This document shows positions 55,423 to 63,643 of a DNA stretch of 64,000 nucleotides, piece after piece. The DNA comes from JACZUI01 sp965216725 (GTDB lineage Bacteria > Actinomycetota > Acidimicrobiia > Spongiisociales > ZC4RG35): assembly GCA_965216725.1 (NCBI GenBank), contig CBDCGI010000018.1, positions 62,001-126,000 of the forward strand, given 5' to 3'. The first letter of the stretch is position 1, and each line of letters begins with the position of its first letter. A program made the translations under genes and the position numbers. The notes beneath the pieces are model-generated. The model saw only the letters and a program-made list of their open reading frames with translations. It was not told the DNA's origin and did not search any database.

Positions 55423-55534
55423 TTTCTCCCGCCTCCCACGGCTTACTGATCGAAGGTTGATGAGATTCTCACCGCTCCTGGTCTTTTGTCACTAGGTCAG
55501 TTGGCCCAAGCATGTCGTTGCATGGGTTTCGAAG

Positions 55535-58500
55535 TCATCGGAAGTCTCGGGAACGCACGGTCTGCACTCCCAAGGGGACGAAGTCCTGGGCAACGATATT
55601 GGTGACCCCGTCGTGGTACTCGAGACGACCATGAATTACCAAGGCTGGGCTCTTGCGGACCACTCGTCTGTGCTTGGCCCACACATCAGGCAACACCACG
55701 ATGTTCAGCAATCCGGTCTCATCCTCCAGGTTGAGGAAGTACACCCCTTTGGCAGTGCCCGGCCTCTGGCGATGGGTGACCACTCCTGCAACCTTGACCC
55801 TCGACCCATTTCTCTCCATGGCCAGAGCCTCTGCCGCGGTGAGACAATCTGTGAGCTGATCACGCACAAAGCTGATGGGATGTCGCTGCGAAACCCCCGT
55901 AGACCACAGATCCGCGCGGTGTTTCTCTTCTGCGACCATCTCACCCAGTTGGGGCGCCTCCACACCCGGGGCCAGGGGAAGACGCTCGGGGTCGATCTCG
56001 GACAGCGCACCGGCAGCCCACATCCCTTCTCGGCGCCCGAGCCCTACCGACTCCAGAGCACCCGACGCCGCAAGTCCCTGTAATGAATCGACGTCGAGCC
56101 CGGTTCGAAAGGCGAGGTCTTGAGGCGATTCGAAAGGGCCATTCAAGATTCGAGCTGCCTCGATACGGGTCACTTCCTTCTCTCCCAGGTTCCTCACATA
56201 ACGCAAGCCCATCCTCACCGCCACCGCAGGTCGGATTGGGTCGTCTGCGGCACCCCTCCCCCGCCGCCACTCTTGCCCCAGATAGCTGACGACGTCTTCG
56301 GGGTCCGCTTCGGTCGACTCAATCGTGCAGTCGTGCCAGGAGACGTTGACGTCGGGCCCGAGCACAACCACTCCATGTCGCTGTGCGTCCTGTACCAGGG
56401 AGTTGGGGCTGTAGAAGCCCATCGGTTGTGCGTTCAATAAGCCTGCCAAGTACTCAGCCGGGTAGTGGAATCGAAGCCAGGAAGACATGTAGACGATGTA
56501 GGCGAAGCTCACCGAGTGGCTTTCCGGAAAGCCAAAACTGGCAAAACCCTGAAGCTTCTCCCAGATTTCTTCCGCTGCGGGACCGGTGATGCCGTTGCCG
56601 GCCATGCCGACGAAAACTTCATCTCGCAGGCGGGCCATTGCCTCTTCGGAACGTTTGTGAGTCATCGCCTGACGTAGCCGATCGGCCTGTGACCCATTGA
56701 AGCCGGCGCAGATCTTGGCCAACTCCATCAACTGCTCTTGGAATATGGGCACACCCAGGGTCTTTTTCAAGATCCTCTCCGTTGAAGGATGGGGATAGCG
56801 CACCGGCTCCTCCCCGTTGCGGCGTCGTAAGTAGGGATGCACCGATTGTCCCTGGATCGGTCCGGGGCGGATCAAGGCGACCTCGACAGCGAGGTCGTAG
56901 AAAGTCTTGGGCTTCATCTTGGGAAGCGTGGCCATCTGTGCTCGCGACTCGATCTGGAACAACCCCACGGTGTCAGCACGGGTGATTGATCGATAAATGG
57001 CCGGCTCTTGGGGTATCCGGGCCAAATCGATCTCCACCCCATGTGTGTCGGCGATGAGATCTGTGGCCAAGTGCAATGCGTTCAGCATTCCCAGACCCAA
57101 GAGATCAAACTTCACGATCCCCACAGCGGACGAATCGTCTTTGTCCCACTGGATGACCGTCCGGCCCTCCATCCGGCCCCATTCCAGGGGCACTACCTGC
57201 CACAAGGGACGGTCGGCAATGACCATGCCGCCGGAATGAATCCCGAGATGCCGCGGGTAACCGTCGAGTCGCCAACAGATGTCATAGATCATCTCGGCGG
57301 TCATCCCATCTGGAAGGGTGACGTCCGCAGACCTCAGCTGGGCGGGGTCGTGAGTGTCGACGTATCTGGAGAGACCATCCACTTGGGCCTGGGTGAAACC
57401 AAAGGTCTTGGCTACATCACGAAGAACCGACCGAGCCCGATATGTGATCACATTGGCAACCATGGCCGCCCGTTCTCGCCCGTACTTGCGATAGCAGTAC
57501 TGAATCACCTCTTCGCGCCGATCGGCCTCGAAGTCGACATCGATATCGGGAGGCTTGCCCCTCTCTTCGGAGAGAAAGCGTTCGAAAGGCAAGTGAAGTC
57601 GGAGCGGATCGACTCTGGTGAGGCCTATGCAACGACACACAGCCGAGTCGGCGCCGGAGCCTCTGATCTGACAGTAGATGTCCTGTTCACGTGCGTAATC
57701 GACCAGGTCTTTGACGACCAGGAAGTACCCGGGAAAACCCAGACGCTCAATGATGTCCAATTCGTGCTCGAGGCGGCGACGGGCGCGGGGGTCGATGCCG
57801 TCGTCAGATCCGGGATAGACATCGCGCGCCCCCTCCCACGTGAGATGTCTCAAGTACTCCATCTCGTCACGGAAATGACCCGGCATGGGATAGTCGGGAA
57901 GCTCCGGGGCAACCAGTCCAAGATCGAAGGCCAGACGTCGGCCCAGCTCCCCGGCACGGGCGACTGCTCCTGGGTAGCGGCGAAACCGCAAGTACATCTC
58001 TTCAGGGTGTTTCAGATATCGCTCGTCGCTAGCCGGGCGAAAACCATCGGCCGCCGCCAGACTCCGTCGGCCTCCAATCGCCGCCAGTACCTCTGAAAGG
58101 TATGCATCACGGCGGTCGTGGTAATGAACCTGGTTGGTGGCTACGGCGGACAGCCCGAGACGTTGCGCAACCTCCCACATCAGGTCATTGCGCGGGTCGT
58201 CTTCGGGCATGCCGTGGTGCCACAGCTCCATGTGCAATCGAGGTCCGAACAGGTCTTTGAGACGATCGGCCTCGCGCAGGGTGATGCCTAGATCTCCTCT
58301 TGCCGCGGCCTTGGGCACCGCTCCGGCATGACAGCCGGTGAGGGCGTGGATGTCCTGATTCCGAGCTGCTTCGGCAAGGTCTGTCCAGGAGTAGATGGGG
58401 TGGTCTTTCTCACCTCTGAGCTGTGACTTGGTCACCAGATGCGAGAGCTCCCGATAACCAGCGGGTGAACCGGCAAGCAACACCAGGTGATCGGTCTCGG

Positions 58501-58855
58501 GAAGGTCGGTGGGTTTCACACCATGTGAGCGGACGCTCCGGCCCCGACGGAGGCGTCCCTGGCCACCTTTGACTCGGGCGTAACGCTCCCGATCCCACTC
58601 TTGGGCACTGGCAACAGGGTCGGTGTCCTGTTTGGGGTCAACTTCAAAACCGATCTCGACCCCATATATGGCCGGCAACCCGGTTGTCTTGGCTGATTGC
58701 CAGAAACGGGACACACCGTAGAAACCGTTGTGATCGGTGACGGCCAACGCCTGATAGCCGAGCCGCACCGCCCTTTCCGCAATGTCTTCGGGATGTGACG
58801 CCCCGTCGAGAAAGGAGAAGTTGGTATGGCAATGCAGTTCGGCGTACCCGCTCAC
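55535..58855 (-). CDS. dnaE2: Error-prone DNA polymerase III alpha-like subunit DnaE2
   Basis: DnaE2 (ImuC) is the damage-inducible C-family polymerase of mutagenic repair. From the chosen GTG the product has 1106 aa, normal for the family. Residues 5-70 begin the PHP domain (AELHCHTNFSFLDGASHPEDI). The polymerase catalytic aspartates are D439 and D441 in PPDIDVDFEADRR, and an HhH/OB-fold C-terminus follows (KVAGVVTHRQRPG). The frame is open further upstream, but a reading from there would run through the SOS box. GTG 58855 lies 7 nt past the -10 and would be leaderless. The usual partners imuA' and imuB are not in the window. Confidence 0.95.
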   Translation of the reverse strand: MSGYAELHCHTNFSFLDGASHPEDIAERAVRLGYQALAVTDHNGFYGVSRFWQSAKTTGLPAIYGVEIGFEVDPKQDTDPVASAQEWDRERYARVKGGQGRLRRGRSVRSHGVKPTDLPETDHLVLLAGSPAGYRELSHLVTKSQLRGEKDHPIYSWTDLAEAARNQDIHALTGCHAGAVPKAAARGDLGITLREADRLKDLFGPRLHMELWHHGMPEDDPRNDLMWEVAQRLGLSAVATNQVHYHDRRDAYLSEVLAAIGGRRSLAAADGFRPASDERYLKHPEEMYLRFRRYPGAVARAGELGRRLAFDLGLVAPELPDYPMPGHFRDEMEYLRHLTWEGARDVYPGSDDGIDPRARRRLEHELDIIERLGFPGYFLVVKDLVDYAREQDIYCQIRGSGADSAVCRCIGLTRVDPLRLHLPFERFLSEERGKPPDIDVDFEADRREEVIQYCYRKYGRERAAMVANVITYRARSVLRDVAKTFGFTQAQVDGLSRYVDTHDPAQLRSADVTLPDGMTAEMIYDICWRLDGYPRHLGIHSGGMVIADRPLWQVVPLEWGRMEGRTVIQWDKDDSSAVGIVKFDLLGLGMLNALHLATDLIADTHGVEIDLARIPQEPAIYRSITRADTVGLFQIESRAQMATLPKMKPKTFYDLAVEVALIRPGPIQGQSVHPYLRRRNGEEPVRYPHPSTERILKKTLGVPIFQEQLMELAKICAGFNGSQADRLRQAMTHKRSEEAMARLRDEVFVGMAGNGITGPAAEEIWEKLQGFASFGFPESHSVSFAYIVYMSSWLRFHYPAEYLAGLLNAQPMGFYSPNSLVQDAQRHGVVVLGPDVNVSWHDCTIESTEADPEDVVSYLGQEWRRGRGAADDPIRPAVAVRMGLRYVRNLGEKEVTRIEAARILNGPFESPQDLAFRTGLDVDSLQGLAASGALESVGLGRREGMWAAGALSEIDPERLPLAPGVEAPQLGEMVAEEKHRADLWSTGVSQRHPISFVRDQLTDCLTAAEALAMERNGSRVKVAGVVTHRQRPGTAKGVYFLNLEDETGLLNIVVLPDVWAKHRRVVRKSPALVIHGRLEYHDGVTNIVAQDFVPLGVQTVRSRDFR

Positions 58856-58862
58856 TCCTCGC

Positions 58863-58885
58863 ACTATACTCGAACATTTGTTCGA
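58863..58885 (-). promoter_or_regulatory. SOS box and -10 element of the dnaE2 promoter
   Basis: TCGAACATTTGTTCGA (58870-58885) is a perfect LexA-type palindrome. On the minus strand the TATAGT -10 (58868-58863) follows after 1-2 nt. The GTG start is 7 nt downstream of that -10. The layout mirrors recA, so LexA would repress dnaE2 directly and the message is probably leaderless. Confidence 0.9.
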
Positions 58886-58958
58886 GCATTTTCGGGAGAT
58901 GCCTGACCAACTCCCCTTCCTTCCGTTGAAGACGACGGTGTGACTACCTTGCGACGCC

Positions 58959-59825
58959 ATGGAAGACGTCTCGGTCGGGGTTGGTGGCGACGCCACCATC
59001 AACGTGTGGTACCGCGCTGCCGCTCCTGGCTCGAAGACGGTTGTCTTGATACACGGGCTCACCGGCACTTCGCGGCTGTGGATACCGCTGCTCGACGAGC
59101 TCCCACCCCACCTTGGGGTGATCGCACCTGATCTCCGAGGGCGTGGTGCGAGTTGGAGGACCCAACCGCCGTACGACTTGGAGACGCTGGCCTCTGACGT
59201 GGGTGGAGTTGTCGACCAACTTGGGCCTGATTCGGTCATCGGCGTCGGCTATTCGATGGGCGCCTGGATCCTCGCCCTCCTCGCCGGGCCCAACACAGAG
59301 ACTGTCGATCATGCGGTTCTCTTGGATGGGGGGATCCCCGTCACCGTCGACCCCAAGCTCACACCCGAGGAGATTCTCGACACCATGGTCGGACCTTCAG
59401 TGCGAAGACTCTCAGAGTCATACCGCGACGTTCACAGCTACCTCGAATACCACCGAGCCTGGCCCACTCTCAGCGGGCGCTGGAATCCTCTGATCGACGA
59501 GGTGCTCGAATACGACCTCGTCTCAGACACAAATGGGTTGCGGGTGCGCGCAAATCCTGAAGCCGTCAGGGTTGGCGGCTACGACATAACCCTCAATCGG
59601 GACATCACAACGGCGGGGCATCGAATCGGCGTGCCCGCAACCTTGGTGGTCGTGGACCACGGGATGACCGACGAGCCGGGAGGTTTTGTCGCGGAAAACG
59701 GAGCCCAGGAAGCGTCAGCCTTGAATCCGTTGCTGACGACTCGATTGTTGAAGGGTCTCAATCACGACACCTTGGTTCTCGGAGATGGTGTCCCGATCAT
59801 TGCCTCCATCATCTCTGGCCTTTGA
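58959..59825 (+). CDS. Alpha/beta hydrolase
   Basis: This 288-aa alpha/beta hydrolase of the haloperoxidase/esterase type has the oxyanion segment LIHGLTGTSRLW, DLRGRGAS, nucleophile elbow GYSMGAW and a C-terminal His in GLNHDTLV. The substrate is unknown. TACCTT is 8 nt before the ATG. It diverges from dnaE2 across a 103-nt gap that holds the SOS promoter. Confidence 0.88.
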   Translation: MEDVSVGVGGDATINVWYRAAAPGSKTVVLIHGLTGTSRLWIPLLDELPPHLGVIAPDLRGRGASWRTQPPYDLETLASDVGGVVDQLGPDSVIGVGYSMGAWILALLAGPNTETVDHAVLLDGGIPVTVDPKLTPEEILDTMVGPSVRRLSESYRDVHSYLEYHRAWPTLSGRWNPLIDEVLEYDLVSDTNGLRVRANPEAVRVGGYDITLNRDITTAGHRIGVPATLVVVDHGMTDEPGGFVAENGAQEASALNPLLTTRLLKGLNHDTLVLGDGVPIIASIISGL

Positions 59826-59994
59826 AGACTTCTCCGCCTTTCCAAACGTGCGTGACCCGGGCCAGGTCGCCCCAAACGCCGATGTCGTCGATTGGGTTCA
59901 CATCGAACGCGATCACCAGTGCTGCACTCGCCAGGGGATCGCCCCTGCCGGGAATCAAGATGTCTGCGTCCAGTCTCACGAGCGGATCCTGCAT
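59809..59994 (-). pseudogene. C-terminal remnant of an amidohydrolase
   Basis: This 61-residue reading has the hallmark end of metal-dependent amidohydrolases: IAFDVNPIDDIGVW, then RVTHVWKGGEVFK, which in the family is the beta-sandwich closing strand. No N-terminal barrel is present: the frame ends, and on the minus strand its upstream side is occupied by the dodecin gene on the other strand. It overlaps the hydrolase end by 17 nt. It is most likely the tail of a gene lost by deletion. Confidence 0.6.
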
Positions 59995-60024
59995 CCCGGG
60001 TTAACCTCGACCGCAGGAGGACAA

Positions 60025-60249
60025 ATGTCGTCGATAACAAAGACAATCAGGCTTTCCGGGCAGGCCACCGGCTCCATCGAGGACGCCGTTCGCACGGTGC
60101 TCGCCCGTGCCGCCAGCACGATTTCCGACATTCAGAGTTTCAAGATCCACCGAGTAGGTGGCACAGTGGACGAGTCCGGTGCCCCAACTGCCTTCTCGGT
60201 GACCCTCGACATAACCTTTGGCATCAAGGACCCAGTTGAACACGGGTAG
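60025..60249 (+). CDS. Dodecin (flavin/CoA-binding storage protein)
   Basis: This 74-aa protein belongs to the dodecin family, which forms dodecameric flavin stores. It has the pattern TKTIRLSG, GSIEDAVRTVLARAASTISD and the beta-strand end FSVTLDITFGIKD. A strong SD (GGAGG) lies 4 nt before the ATG. A flavin store fits the many flavoenzymes in this window (LLM, flavin reductase, IYD-like, GlpD). Confidence 0.85.
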   Translation: MSSITKTIRLSGQATGSIEDAVRTVLARAASTISDIQSFKIHRVGGTVDESGAPTAFSVTLDITFGIKDPVEHG

Positions 60250-60367
60250 CCGGCCTGCGCGGCGAAGGCTCAAACAGCCACTTCTGTCCTACGAATGAAG
60301 CAGTCGACGACATCACGTGTGGTCGCACCGGCCTCATGACCTCTCTCCTCCACCTTCGCCCGTCGCC

Positions 60368-61342
60368 GTGAGCCTGCCCGAGCCGCGCGACCTGGGCAGC
60401 GGGGTGAGCATGCTCCCTATACCGCTACCACTAAGGAGCCCGGCGTGGGTCAACGTGTACATCGTTGAGGCCGGTGAAGGCCTTTTGATGTTGGACTGCG
60501 GTGCGGCGTGGGTAGAGGGTCGGATGTCGATAGCCGATGCTTTCGACGGGCTCGGTCTCGATGAGAACGATGTCCATACCCTGGTTGTGACCCACCTTCA
60601 TCCCGATCATGTGGCCCTGTCGTCTCAACTGATGGAGGAGCTCGGGTGTCGATTCGTCATGCACGAGCACGCAACCCGCCTCGTCGATCGATACAACGAC
60701 ACCAACGGGGCACTGGACCGCCTGGTGCAGGTAGCTCAACGTCACGGTGTCCCCGACTCTCTGCTCCAGGCTGCCGCTGATCTTGGGAGACCAGACTGGT
60801 ACGCCACCATCCAGTACCCGGACCACACGGTGGCAGATGGAGACCACATCGACCTTGGTGCAGGTCGCTTCCTGGAAGTGGTCCACACCCCTGGTCATGA
60901 ACAGTCACACATCAGCCTCCGTGATTCGCTGACCGGTGTGTTCTTCACCGGCGATCATGTGCTTCCTCGAATCTCGCCGGTGATCATGTACGAAGAGACC
61001 TTGGACGACGTGCTGGGCGACTACCTCACCTCGCTCAAGAAGCTGCTCGACCTCGGAATCGGCGTGTCCTACCCGGCCCATGGCACGCTGATCGATCGAG
61101 GGGACGAGAGGGTTCGCCAAATACTCCTCCATCATGATCGGCGCCTTCTGGATATGGCCGAGCTGGTGCGCGAGGGCAAGAACTCGGCCTGGCAGGTAAT
61201 GCGGGAGTCATTCCGGCCCAACCTCGACCCGGTGTCTGCCCGCCTCGCGTTCTTGGAGACGATTGCCCACCTCGAGCATCTGGCGTCCAACGGGCGAGTA
61301 CAGGTCGAGGAACGCGATGGACGCGTGGTGTATCTCGCCTAG
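60368..61342 (+). CDS. Metallo-beta-lactamase fold hydrolase
   Basis: This MBL-fold hydrolase of about 324 aa has the metal motif THLHPDHVAL, later ligands HTPGHEQSH, TGDHVLP and the HG in SYPAHGTL. A C-terminal winged-helix-like tail (LAFLETIAHLEHLASNGRVQVEE) matches the LACTB2/BLACT-WH subgroup. These hydrolyse thioesters or nucleic-acid ends. The start is ambiguous (GTG 60317, GTG 60368 or ATG 60410), and I favour 60368. It has no operon partner. Confidence 0.85.
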   Translation: MSLPEPRDLGSGVSMLPIPLPLRSPAWVNVYIVEAGEGLLMLDCGAAWVEGRMSIADAFDGLGLDENDVHTLVVTHLHPDHVALSSQLMEELGCRFVMHEHATRLVDRYNDTNGALDRLVQVAQRHGVPDSLLQAAADLGRPDWYATIQYPDHTVADGDHIDLGAGRFLEVVHTPGHEQSHISLRDSLTGVFFTGDHVLPRISPVIMYEETLDDVLGDYLTSLKKLLDLGIGVSYPAHGTLIDRGDERVRQILLHHDRRLLDMAELVREGKNSAWQVMRESFRPNLDPVSARLAFLETIAHLEHLASNGRVQVEERDGRVVYLA

Positions 61343-62154
61343 CCAACCGGTTCCAGGTCGGCCGCATCCTCAGACTTGGCCCACCTGAACCAAAGGACTG
61401 CGATGGAGGTCCAAATGACAGGGATCGTGACCAGCTTCATGATGATGCCAGCCAGCTGCTGGTCCTCGCGGGCGGTGATCGACCCGATGCGGGGAGCCAA
61501 TTCGTAGATCGAATAGATGGGTGTGGTGGTGAATGTCAAGAAACTTGCGGGGATCACCGAGACCACACTCGCAGACACGAAGAGGTAGATCATTTTCCCT
61601 ATGGCCGATTCGTGCCGGCCTTCCGGCAAAGGGCTCAGCACCGGCAGCCAGAAGATCATGCCCGCCAACAGCCACAGAGCGTCCATCACAAACGAGCCGA
61701 ACTGGTTGGTGCGAAGGACCTCCACAACTCCCGGGGAATGACTGAAGATGAGCAACAGGTTGTACAAGAGCCCTGAGACGACAAGCGAGCGCCCCAACTT
61801 GGTTGTCAGGCGATAGGCGCGGAGCCGGCTGGTCACACGGCGCGCCATCCACTCTGGTGTTCCCAACATCAGCAACGGCGCCGCGACCAGGGTGTACAGC
61901 AGGAACTGGATCATGTGGGCCGAGGCCAGATAGCCCGCTCCAAGGGGGCCAATCGGCCAGTCCGACGCCACCCAAAACACCAACATCCCGCCCAAGAACT
62001 GGTACAGCTTCTTGCGATCGACCGGTCCGACATGGATCAGGGCCGCACGAACGTAGAAGACGATCGGCAGGATGGCCGCGATCCATATCCCCGGGTATGC
62101 GACCCAATTCCAGGTCCACGGCTCCTCCTGGGCTGTGCACCACCAAGTGATCAC
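61339..62154 (-). CDS. ctaG: CtaG-type cytochrome c oxidase (caa3) assembly factor
   Basis: This 271-aa integral membrane protein has about seven hydrophobic segments and the CtaG_caa3 blocks SAHMIQFLLYTLVAAPLLMLG and SGLLYNLLLIFSHSP, with conserved His residues. It assists Cu-A/heme-copper oxidase assembly. The start is GTG, and it overlaps the cytochrome c gene by 4 nt. It is the last gene of the sco1-pcuAC-cyt c-ctaG operon. Its 3' end overlaps the convergent MBL gene by 4 nt. Confidence 0.9.
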   Translation of the reverse strand: MITWWCTAQEEPWTWNWVAYPGIWIAAILPIVFYVRAALIHVGPVDRKKLYQFLGGMLVFWVASDWPIGPLGAGYLASAHMIQFLLYTLVAAPLLMLGTPEWMARRVTSRLRAYRLTTKLGRSLVVSGLLYNLLLIFSHSPGVVEVLRTNQFGSFVMDALWLLAGMIFWLPVLSPLPEGRHESAIGKMIYLFVSASVVSVIPASFLTFTTTPIYSIYELAPRIGSITAREDQQLAGIIMKLVTIPVIWTSIAVLWFRWAKSEDAADLEPVG

Positions 62155-62501
62155 GAGAGGCTCCTGATGTACGAAACCAGAAGATCGACGTCGTCGTCGG
62201 TCAACTGGACCAAAGGCATCGTCGAACCGTAACCCTTGACGATCTTCACATGGGGGTCGACGATCGATTCTCGAATGTACAGCTCGTCCGCGGTGATCGT
62301 GGTGCCGTCTTCCAATTCAACACGCGAACCCCAGAGGTCAACCCATGTTGGCCCTACCGAGGTGTCGGATTCGGTGTGACATCCTTGGCATCCGGCGTCT
62401 CGCGCCACGGAGAGGCCTTCTGCCTGAGAGCCCGGGGCACAGCCTGCAATTAGCACCGCTACTGCGAGACTCGTAGCGCGTGTCGTCAGTTGCCTCATCA
62501 A
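62151..62501 (-). CDS. Lipoprotein c-type cytochrome
   Basis: This 116-aa membrane-anchored monoheme cytochrome has a signal peptide with lipobox Cys21 (LIAGC). The heme motif is CQGCH (C38, C41, H42), and a distal Met is present in GSTMPLVQL (M95). It resembles the cytochrome c domain fused to subunit II in caa3 oxidases, here as a separate gene. It may donate electrons to the oxidase or act in copper/heme assembly. It overlaps ctaG and the PCu(A)C gene by 4 nt each. Confidence 0.92.
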   Translation of the reverse strand: MMRQLTTRATSLAVAVLIAGCAPGSQAEGLSVARDAGCQGCHTESDTSVGPTWVDLWGSRVELEDGTTITADELYIRESIVDPHVKIVKGYGSTMPLVQLTDDDVDLLVSYIRSLS

Positions 62502-62932
62502 CTCGCCGCACCTGATTCGACCACAACTGCCTCAGCTGGCACGACTCCGGCAGCCTCCCACTCCAACTCGACAACCACTGTTGAGCCGGCTTCTAGCCGA
62601 TCGACATCGACCAACATGAGGTGTAACCCACCAGGTTGCAGAACCAACGGGCTGCCGGGAGAGACCTGAAGCGCTTGCACCTGTCTCATGCCCAGCGTGC
62701 CGTCGTCGTTGACGACGGTCTCGTGAATCTGGATGGTCGCGGCAATGTCGGACGCGGCTCCGATCAGGCGATCCGCCCGTTCGCTGCTTGCGATGAAATA
62801 CATGGCGGCGTTGGGACCAGCCGGCTCGCCGATTCTCGCGTCGACAAGCTCAGGTACGCCGCGATCGCCTGCACACGCGCCGAGGGCAATAGCCCCGACC
62901 CCGACAATCGAGAGCAGCCTCCTCGTTCTCAC
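62498..62932 (-). CDS. PCu(A)C copper chaperone lipoprotein
   Basis: This 144-aa periplasm-side copper chaperone has a signal peptide and lipobox Cys20 (LGAC). The copper motif H(M)X10MX21HXM is present as H70-E71, M82, H104-L-M106, with Glu in place of the first Met. It delivers Cu(I) to the Cu-A site together with SCO1. The GTG at 62932 overlaps the sco1 stop (GTGA). Confidence 0.9.
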   Translation of the reverse strand: MRTRRLLSIVGVGAIALGACAGDRGVPELVDARIGEPAGPNAAMYFIASSERADRLIGAASDIAATIQIHETVVNDDGTLGMRQVQALQVSPGSPLVLQPGGLHLMLVDVDRLEAGSTVVVELEWEAAGVVPAEAVVVESGAAS

Positions 62933-63543
62933 CCGGGAGTCGTCTCGGCAAGCACTTGCAGATCGTTGACCCACTCCGACTGCCGAGTGCCAAAGGGGTA
63001 CATGGAATACCCCAAACCGTCGGGGGCGAAGGCCAACACCTGGCCTGCGTGATCGACGGTGTAGTCCTCGCCTTCGCCGATCTTTTGCGCCAAGGGCAGC
63101 CCTGCTGCCTTCTGCGCGAATGCCACGTCTGCGACAGAGCCGGTAAGACCAACAAATCTGGTGTCGAACCGGTCCAGGTATTCGCGAATCGCGGTCGGGG
63201 AATCGCGTTGCGGATCAACCGTCACGAACACCACAGAAGCGCTCCGGCCGATCTCCGGCAACTGGTCGAAGCTCTCGGCAATCTGAGCCAGATGGACCGG
63301 GCAGATATCAGGGCAATTCAGATACCCGAAGTAGAGAAGTGTCAGCTTCCCGGCCGTCTCCTCGGCGAAGTCAAAAGACTTCCCCTCGGTGTCAGTCAGA
63401 ACAAAGTCGGGTTTTTCGCCCGGCGACTCGACAACCACGCCTTGGAGGTCGTCCCCAGCGACGCCGCCACCACAGGAGTAGGCCACCACGGACAGAACAA
63501 CCAGAAGAGCAGCAGCGCGTGCCGGCAGCATCAGCATGCCCAC
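62929..63543 (-). CDS. SCO1/SenC copper-binding lipoprotein
   Basis: This 204-aa thioredoxin-fold protein maturates the Cu-A centre. The copper ligands are C77 and C81 in NCPDICP, and the His of VDHAGQVLAF is present. The signal peptide has lipobox Cys24. The GTG start begins the copper-assembly operon. The 100-nt gap to the divergent GNAT gene contains no clear promoter. Confidence 0.95.
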   Translation of the reverse strand: MGMLMLPARAAALLVVLSVVAYSCGGGVAGDDLQGVVVESPGEKPDFVLTDTEGKSFDFAEETAGKLTLLYFGYLNCPDICPVHLAQIAESFDQLPEIGRSASVVFVTVDPQRDSPTAIREYLDRFDTRFVGLTGSVADVAFAQKAAGLPLAQKIGEGEDYTVDHAGQVLAFAPDGLGYSMYPFGTRQSEWVNDLQVLAETTPG

Positions 63544-63643
63544 ATCTTGTTACTGCATCGTGGAAAACAGAAACCGTGTCGTTCTCCCGACGAAGAGAAT
63601 TCGAAAGTTCAGGACAAGGTCGCCAGTTAGCCTCGATTGGATC

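Noticed and set aside
57008..58096. A 362-codon plus-strand open frame opposite dnaE2
   Set aside because: It lies entirely inside the conserved polymerase domain on the other strand, and its translation matches no family I know.
58856..59239. Longer dnaE2 start about 128 codons upstream
   Set aside because: It would run through the SOS box and promoter and into the divergent hydrolase, and the conserved PHP start is at GTG 58855.
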